Source: Eulemur rufifrons (taxonomy: Eukaryota; Chordata; Mammalia; Primates; Lemuridae). From it: 64,000 nucleotides of DNA. Made by a program: the position numbers and the translations under genes. Of this stretch, positions 1 to 64,000 are shown one piece after another. The stretch spans positions 46,650,501 to 46,714,500 of the forward strand of contig NC_090989.1 in the NCBI RefSeq assembly GCF_041146395.1, written 5' to 3'. The notes below the pieces were generated by a model. It was not told where the DNA came from and ran no database searches. It was given only the letters and a program-made list of their open reading frames with translations. Position 1 is the stretch's first letter; every line of letters starts with the position of its first letter.

Positions 1-11
1 TGTATATATAG

Positions 12-33444
<33,433 letters not shown>

Positions 33445-33870
33445 GGAGGCTCAGCTACGGTGATTAATGTAGCTGCTAGCTATTTCCCCTCCCAAAAGAC
33501 TCCAATACTATTTTAATTTGTATTGAAGTTCAGAAATTTAAAAAGCATAGCATTTTTATGATATCATTGTTGCTGTTAATTGAAAGTATAATTTGCTGGA
33601 ACATAGACCAAAATGAAAGTTTTTTTCCTCCCTGCTTAAAAATGTAGCAGCTTCCTAGTTATTTTGAAACACTACTCTTACATGTGTGTAAAGTGATTGA
33701 CTTTCTAGCTTCCTTGGTCCAGAGGATATTAAAATTGAGGTCTAGCCTTCTTACTTGGCTTTTTACTATTAACATGATGTACTAAAATAGAGCCGTTTGA
33801 GAAGACAACTAGATATTATGTATAAAATGTTAACATCGATAGGTTAATAAAGATGATTGAATCCATTAGT
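33445..33870 (+). other. TFG: TFG 3' UTR
   Basis: From the stop codon to the presumed cleavage site 15-25 nt after AATAAA at 33,846-33,851. AT-rich. The exact end is inferred. Confidence 0.8.
33846..33851 (+). promoter_or_regulatory. TFG: TFG poly(A) signal AATAAA
   Basis: Canonical hexamer 402 nt after the stop, followed by TG-containing sequence. A second AATAAA at 34,082-34,087 could allow a slightly longer transcript overlapping the ABI3BP end. Confidence 0.8.
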
Positions 33871-34111
33871 TGTCCTGAAATTTAGTCATTAACATTGTAT
33901 ATTTTGGTCTTAAAAATGAAGTATAGACATTTCCTTTCAGAGAAACACAGTGCCATTTGGTTTTTATCCATCCTGATTTTGGGGGAAATATTGATTTAAA
34001 ACAAACTTTAGACTTCGTAAGAAGGATCCTGAATAACTTTGTGCTTTTCCTTCCTACAGAGATAAAAAAGAACCATTCAGAAATAAAATACTCAGTCTTA
34101 AAAAAAAAAAA

Positions 34112-35254
34112 CAAAACAAAAAACTACATCTCTTTATTGCAGAATTTGTACTTGTTTGAAAAATACAAAATGTAGCATTGATAAAATCAAAGCATGTTGA
34201 AAGGCAAGCACAGGGAAAGGTCCTTTCAGGATGAGGGCAGCACACATGCCTATATCCCTCCCCAGCTGAAGGAAACTACCTTTTTTAATGAAAATGAGTC
34301 AGGTTTTCATTACAGATTGATTGAAAGAGTTACAAAAACATTCTCTGATACATTCATTCATAGAGGTCTTATGTATAAATATATATAGTAAATATCCTGT
34401 AAAATGTTAAGGATCTCATCATGCATTATCTTTTTGTGCTCAGACTTCACATTCAATCTCTACATACAGCTTGATCAGAATACAAAAACAATATGAAGAT
34501 AATTACTTAAAGGTATAGTTTGACAAAGTATATTCAGACATTGTAACATAATTGCAGATAGAGAAGTAATATATCTTTTGAAACTGAATATAGCAGATTC
34601 TTCATTTTTTTAGCTGAAGTGAAATTTTCTGATTCAATCTTTTTAATCTGCAGATATTTTAAGGAAATGAATATTAATATGAATGTATAACTACTTAAAC
34701 TCCTCAGAAAAGCTACTGAGCTGTTGCTAAAAAATTGAAGTTTAAATAAACATGACTATTAGGACCTTTTCCCCTAAGAGAGAGAGATATATATGCTAAA
34801 GATAATTTGATCCAATAAGTTAAAAACTAAGTTGAGATTTATGGAATTAATTCACCCATAGGAAGAGTACACATCAAAGTAAGTATTTTTTTAAAAGTAT
34901 AAGTTTTTGATGTTAATTTTGTTATAAAAGTATCTCAAAACATCATTACAACAATGTGATAAATAATATACAAATGATCTCTTAAAATACCATGAGTAGG
35001 GAGCCAGCTTCCCCAAAAATGTTATTCTGTTAATGTCAATATCTTGTTTCTTAAAATGATTTTGTAAAACCTGATAAATACTCTCAGCAATCTTTTCTAA
35101 TAATAAACATCTAATAGTGCTATTAATTAGATTGTAGACTTTTATACATAGTAAACAAAATAGCTTTAAATGAATGTGACAAATACCGTAGTGTTTCCAA
35201 TGATCTTTTTGCCATGGTGAAACAGAAGGTACTTTTGAGCACCAAGTGCAGCAT
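34112..35254 (-). other. ABI3BP: ABI3BP 3' UTR
   Basis: On the reverse strand, from the stop codon (35,255-35,257) to the presumed cleavage site just past AATAAA at 34,133-34,138. About 1.14 kb, AT-rich, without interspersed repeats that I recognise. The end is inferred. Confidence 0.75.
34133..34138 (-). promoter_or_regulatory. ABI3BP: ABI3BP poly(A) signal AATAAA
   Basis: TTTATT on the + strand reads AATAAA in the gene. The transcript then meets a T-rich run (the A-run at 34,100-34,122 on +), as expected for a downstream U-rich element. Confidence 0.75.
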
Positions 35255-62519
<27,265 letters not shown>

Positions 62520-64000
62520 CTGAGAATAGAAGATAATAAATAATTTTGGCAAGATAAAAAAAAAGCATCACAATACAATGAAAAATTAGTAAAGACTAAA
62601 GATATTCAATATTCCCCCCAGTTAATGGCTTGCAGCTTAGATTTCCTTTATTATTATTATATGTATTCATCTATAATAAATGGCCTTTAATTGTGTCTTG
62701 CTGCAAGGTATTCTGGAATAAATGATGAATTCAACATTACAACCAAGTGGTTAATACTCATTAACAAGTTAAAATATGTGTAGTTAGTAATAACATGTGA
62801 TTTAGTAGTAACCATTGGGTAATCTAGACCTGTTTAGGAGCCAAATTTAGGCACTTTCTTCTATGTCTGCTAAGACAAAGAGTGTCCTCTGTAAGGAAGC
62901 ATTGAAAGGAAGTATAATTTTAAAATTAAAGAGACCCATATTAATTATAAAATTGAGTAAAATAGAACTGAGGTTCTCCCCTCCCATTTGAAATTTTTTA
63001 GTACCTCGTAGCTAAGCATCCAGTGAGAACTGACTGCCATACTAACCCAGTTCTTCTCCGGAGGCAGGGACTGTTGGTTGCTTTATCTCTGTCTCTGTCC
63101 TCTCCAAGGGGGCTCCAGTAGGTCTGAGTGTTGCCCTCAGGGGTGGGGAAGTGATTGGGCCTGATGAGACGATTCCTGTAATGTAGAGCCAAAGTAGTCA
63201 GGCTTTCTAGGAACACTGCCAAGCCTCCCATTTATTTATGCAATGAATGTTTACTAAGTGGCTTGGCACCATAGGCCAGGCTTGGAGGGAAAACAAGATG
63301 CAGTCCTTGATGGAGATAGATGTGTGAGCCAAGTATAGCGAAGGCTTGTGTTTATTGTGAAAGAACTAGGTAAGGTCACAGAGGGGGCAAGAAGCGGGAG
63401 TGGTTCTGTGTATGAGGAAGGATGGAGGGTTGCTGGGTGGGGTGGGTGGGAGTGCCTTCACGGAGGGTGTGTAATAAACAGAAGTGGTCGGTAGGTAGGG
63501 ATGAGAGGTGGAACAAGAAGCATGCAATAGCTAGGTGTGCTTAATTTGAAGCGGTGAGGGTGGAGAGGGCCCAGAAACGCAGTCAGGGCTGAGAGCGGAA
63601 GGGCAGGTTATATCACGAAAGAACTTGTGTACTGCATGTGGATTTGGATGTTATTTTTAGGCAATAAGGATCCACTGATTTTCAACAGGGAAATAACATG
63701 ATAAGATGATAAGATGGATGGTTAGGGCACAAGGATGGTGAGAGGGAGATGTCCGGAGCCCAGGGAACCGTGTGAGCAAGGGAAGGGGAGGTGAACTCAG
63801 CAGAAGCAGTGGGACTGGGTGGACGGGATGGACACGAGAGCTGTCAAGGTGACCCACTGGCTGGTACGGGAGATGGCCAGAGGAGGAGGAAAAAGATCCT
63901 TGGCACAACGTCCGTGATTCTGGCCTGGTGGCCACTATGGTGCTCCCTGACTTGTTACATTAACAGCGACTCCTCTACTCTAGAAACATTTATAAGTCTC
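62520..64000 (-). other. ABI3BP: ABI3BP intron (continues past the window)
   Basis: No exon with convincing splice sites and ABI3BP resemblance was found. The open frame at 62,998-63,231 (-) lacks them. The stretch 63,230-63,900 has weakly repeat-like text ('tgtttactaagtggcttggc', 'aacagggaaataacatgat') of unknown family. Confidence 0.7.

Noticed and set aside
62998..63231. 77-codon - strand frame considered as a further ABI3BP exon
   Set aside because: The donor-like ctacgag|gtacta is weak, no matching phase-1 acceptor was found, and the translation does not resemble the Ser/Thr/Pro-rich ABI3BP repeat exons.

Overview
The window is nuclear DNA from a primate, most likely a strepsirrhine and probably a lemur. 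It holds two multi-exon genes in tail-to-tail orientation, and the rest is intron packed with mammalian interspersed repeats. Three things point to a strepsirrhine. Protein-coding exons read almost as human TFG and ABI3BP. About fifteen Alu-type SINEs mostly carry an internal A-box-distal segment and a 'gtgagctaggctgacgcc' 3' half typical of lemur and galago Alus rather than monkey or ape Alus. A young 5'-truncated L1 near 62.0-62.4 kb ends in a G-rich 3' UTR and a '...acttttgtacccccataat' terminus seen in strepsirrhine L1s.

Layout. Positions 12-33,870 (+ strand) are TFG: all seven coding exons (human exons 2-8), the complete ORF (ATG at 30, stop at 33,442-33,444, 401 codons) and a short 3' UTR. 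TFG is a PB1 / coiled-coil / prion-like Q-P-Y-G-rich protein of ER exit sites. Positions 34,112-62,519 (- strand) are the 3' end of ABI3BP (TARSH, target of Nesh-SH3), a secreted matrix protein. The last eight coding exons encode an O-linked-type linker, a fibronectin type III domain and the cysteine-containing C-terminal domain ending in GKW. The remaining ABI3BP exons lie beyond the right edge. The two 3' ends are separated by only about 250 bp.

Repeats. TFG introns hold an old L1 (about 5.1-8.5 kb), several Alus, hAT-type DNA transposons including an almost perfect palindrome at 2.58-2.76 kb, and a DNA transposon split by an Alu at 24.4-25.8 kb. ABI3BP introns hold L2 tails, MIRs, an L1ME-like fragment and a roughly 5.3 kb degenerate L1 (56.2-61.5 kb). 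That L1 was later hit by a MaLR LTR, a tRNA-Asn-derived insertion and a truncated Alu.

I found no sign of an undescribed biological system. The points most worth checking are structural: the narrow convergent gene boundary, the symmetric phase-1 exons, the L1 lying 30 bp from an ABI3BP splice donor, the tRNA-Asn insertion inside L1, an out-of-order ORF2 duplication inside the same L1, and several hairpin or Z-DNA-prone tracts. Repeat family names come from recognition by eye, not from a database search.
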